6,900 nucleotides of DNA from Campylobacterales bacterium. Lineage in GTDB: Bacteria > Campylobacterota > Campylobacteria > Campylobacterales > QNZT01. The notes below the pieces were generated by a model, which made no database searches, had not been told where the DNA came from, and saw only the letters and a program-made list of their open reading frames with translations. Every line of letters begins with the position of its first letter. Within the stretch, counting starts at the first letter, position 1. A program made the translations under genes and the position numbers. Positions 6,336-6,900 of the stretch are shown piece by piece. Where the stretch lies: contig DQTU01000079.1 in the NCBI GenBank assembly GCA_015662615.1, forward strand, positions 1 to 6,900. The letters are read 5' to 3'.

Positions 6336-6500
6336 AAATCTAGGTGCAATAATCTTTACTATAACATAGTCTTTAGTAGTTGCATTTTTATCATCTGTGA
6401 CTATGAGTGTGGTATTATACTTGTTCCACATCCATTAAAAAATAGTAAAAAAAGAGAGTAAAAGAGTTGAGCTTAGTTTGTGTATATTATTCTTAAGCAT
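6288..6500 (-). pseudogene. Lipoprotein with PKD-domain sequence, N-terminal remnant, frameshifted and truncated
   Basis: On the minus strand, ATG at 6500-6498 follows a strong SD (AAGGAG, 6512-6507) with 6 nt spacing. It encodes a signal sequence (hydrophobic STLLLSFFTIF) that stops at 6435 after 21 codons. Removing one T in the TTTTTT run leads into NGCGTS, a plausible lipobox, so the product was probably a lipoprotein. A further frame (6431 to ~6290) encodes YNTTLIVTDDKNATTKDYVI and a following VKI, very like the closing strands of a PKD domain (TLTVTDDKGAT pattern). LAKAGVDFNATEDG follows and could open a next PKD repeat. The lipobox lies directly against the end of a PKD domain, so an internal deletion is likely as well. 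The sequence ends where the ClbS remnant begins. Function of the parent protein is unknown; PKD domains usually serve in surface adhesion or binding. Confidence 0.72.
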
Positions 6501-6526
6501 AAAGTACTCCTTGAAATATTAAATTG

Positions 6527-6555
6527 ATAATACTCTTTAATATATACTTTGTCAG
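6527..6555 (-). promoter_or_regulatory. Sigma70-type promoter of the lipoprotein remnant
   Basis: The minus strand carries CTGACA (6555-6550) and, after exactly 17 nt, TATTAT (6532-6527), followed by the SD AAGGAG (6512-6507) and the ATG at 6500. Both boxes match the consensus well, so the dead gene is probably still transcribed leftward into the ClbS remnant. Confidence 0.55.
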
Positions 6556-6754
6556 GAGTTCTTTATATTTCATTATTAGCAAGAGTGTCCATTTTTATAT
6601 AATAAAAATAATTTGTAATTATGTAGCTTCTATTTTATTTGAATAATTGAATTTATCACTAAAAAATTATACAAAGCTTTTTTTGAGGAAATAAAATTCT
6701 CTTATACTTTTTTAGTTGATGTATAGAAATGTAACGATTTTAAATAGTGCCATA
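6556..6754. other. AT-rich interval without a recognisable gene
   Basis: Together with the flanking promoters this separates the lipoprotein remnant from the transposase by ~310 bases. I see only an AT hairpin, ATTTTTA-TATAA-TAAAAAT (6591-6609), and a weak CAAAGCTTTTTTTG palindrome (near 6673-6686). No coding motif, tRNA or terminator is evident. Confidence 0.5.
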
Positions 6755-6793
6755 GGGGTCAGGGCTTTACTTTTTACTTTTTCTTGCTATAAT
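6755..6793 (+). promoter_or_regulatory. Promoter and conserved-looking leader of the RAYT transposase
   Basis: TTTACT (6766-6771) and TATAAT (6788-6793) are separated by 16 nt, and the SD AAAGGAGA (6801-6808) and ATG (6813) follow directly. The upstream GGGGTCAGGGCTTTACTTTT stretch, with a tandem ACTTTTT, resembles leader sequences I recall before REP-associated transposases in many bacteria; that resemblance is from memory, not from a search. Confidence 0.55.
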
Positions 6794-6812
6794 AATCCCA
6801 AAAGGAGACATT

Positions 6813-6900
6813 ATGGCAAGAAAAATCCGAATAGAGAATGCAGGTTTTCATCATATACTAAAAAGAAGAGTTATTTTTGACACAACAAGATAAAGATAAA
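6813..6900 (+). pseudogene. REP-associated tyrosine transposase (RAYT, Y1/IS200-like), damaged 5' end, continues past the window
   Basis: The start MARKIRIENAGFHHIL matches the N-terminus of RAYT-type Y1 transposases (MARK-RIE--GFYHI-NRG pattern), single-copy enzymes that act on REP hairpins. Two faults are visible. After HHIL the usual NRGVE-like residues are missing and the sequence goes straight to KRRVIFD, suggesting a deletion of ~15 nt. The frame then ends at TAA (6891-6893), while the next frame reads QQDKDK at 6882-6899, as expected for the family, so one extra base has shifted the frame. The catalytic HUH and tyrosine would lie beyond the right edge and cannot be judged. Promoter and SD are intact. 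Confidence 0.75.

Overview
The window looks like a chromosomal segment of a Campylobacterota (epsilonproteobacterial) organism, most likely Sulfurimonas or a close relative. This rests on the low-GC, AAA/TTT-rich codon use, the compact GpsA, the long hexapeptide-repeat DapD, and the TATAAT-type promoters placed very close to start codons. The genus is an inference; no 16S or other marker is present.

Left part (1-1505): the C-terminal regulatory half of a K+ channel/Trk-type protein runs into gpsA with a 4-bp ATGA overlap. The pair ends at a long inverted repeat that can terminate transcription from both sides. Next, on the minus strand (1505-2135), is a dead gene for an exported thiol peroxidase (Tpx). 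Its pieces lie in several frames, yet the whole protein can be followed from signal peptide to C-terminus. About 400 bases without a recognisable gene follow (2136-2530), holding two inverted repeats.

Middle part (2531-6134): three intact plus-strand genes. They are a DEAD-box RNA helicase with an Arg/Gly-rich tail, dapD (lysine/diaminopimelate synthesis) only 3 nt downstream, and a two-TM membrane protein resembling DUF3137. The third gene is preceded by a perfect 12-bp hairpin that contains its Shine-Dalgarno sequence and overlaps a possible promoter.

Right part (6138-6900): a zone of gene decay. A ClbS/DfsB-family gene keeps only its first ~50 codons. It abuts, tail to tail, the remnant of a minus-strand lipoprotein gene with PKD-domain sequence that still has a good promoter and ribosome binding site. 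The simplest reading is one deletion that removed the 3' ends of two convergent genes. After ~250 AT-rich bases comes the 5' end of a REP-associated (RAYT/Y1) transposase, itself damaged, with a full promoter.

I see no new defence, mobile or biosynthetic system. The unusual content is the four pseudogenes among intact housekeeping genes, and the hairpin/promoter/SD overlap before the membrane protein gene.
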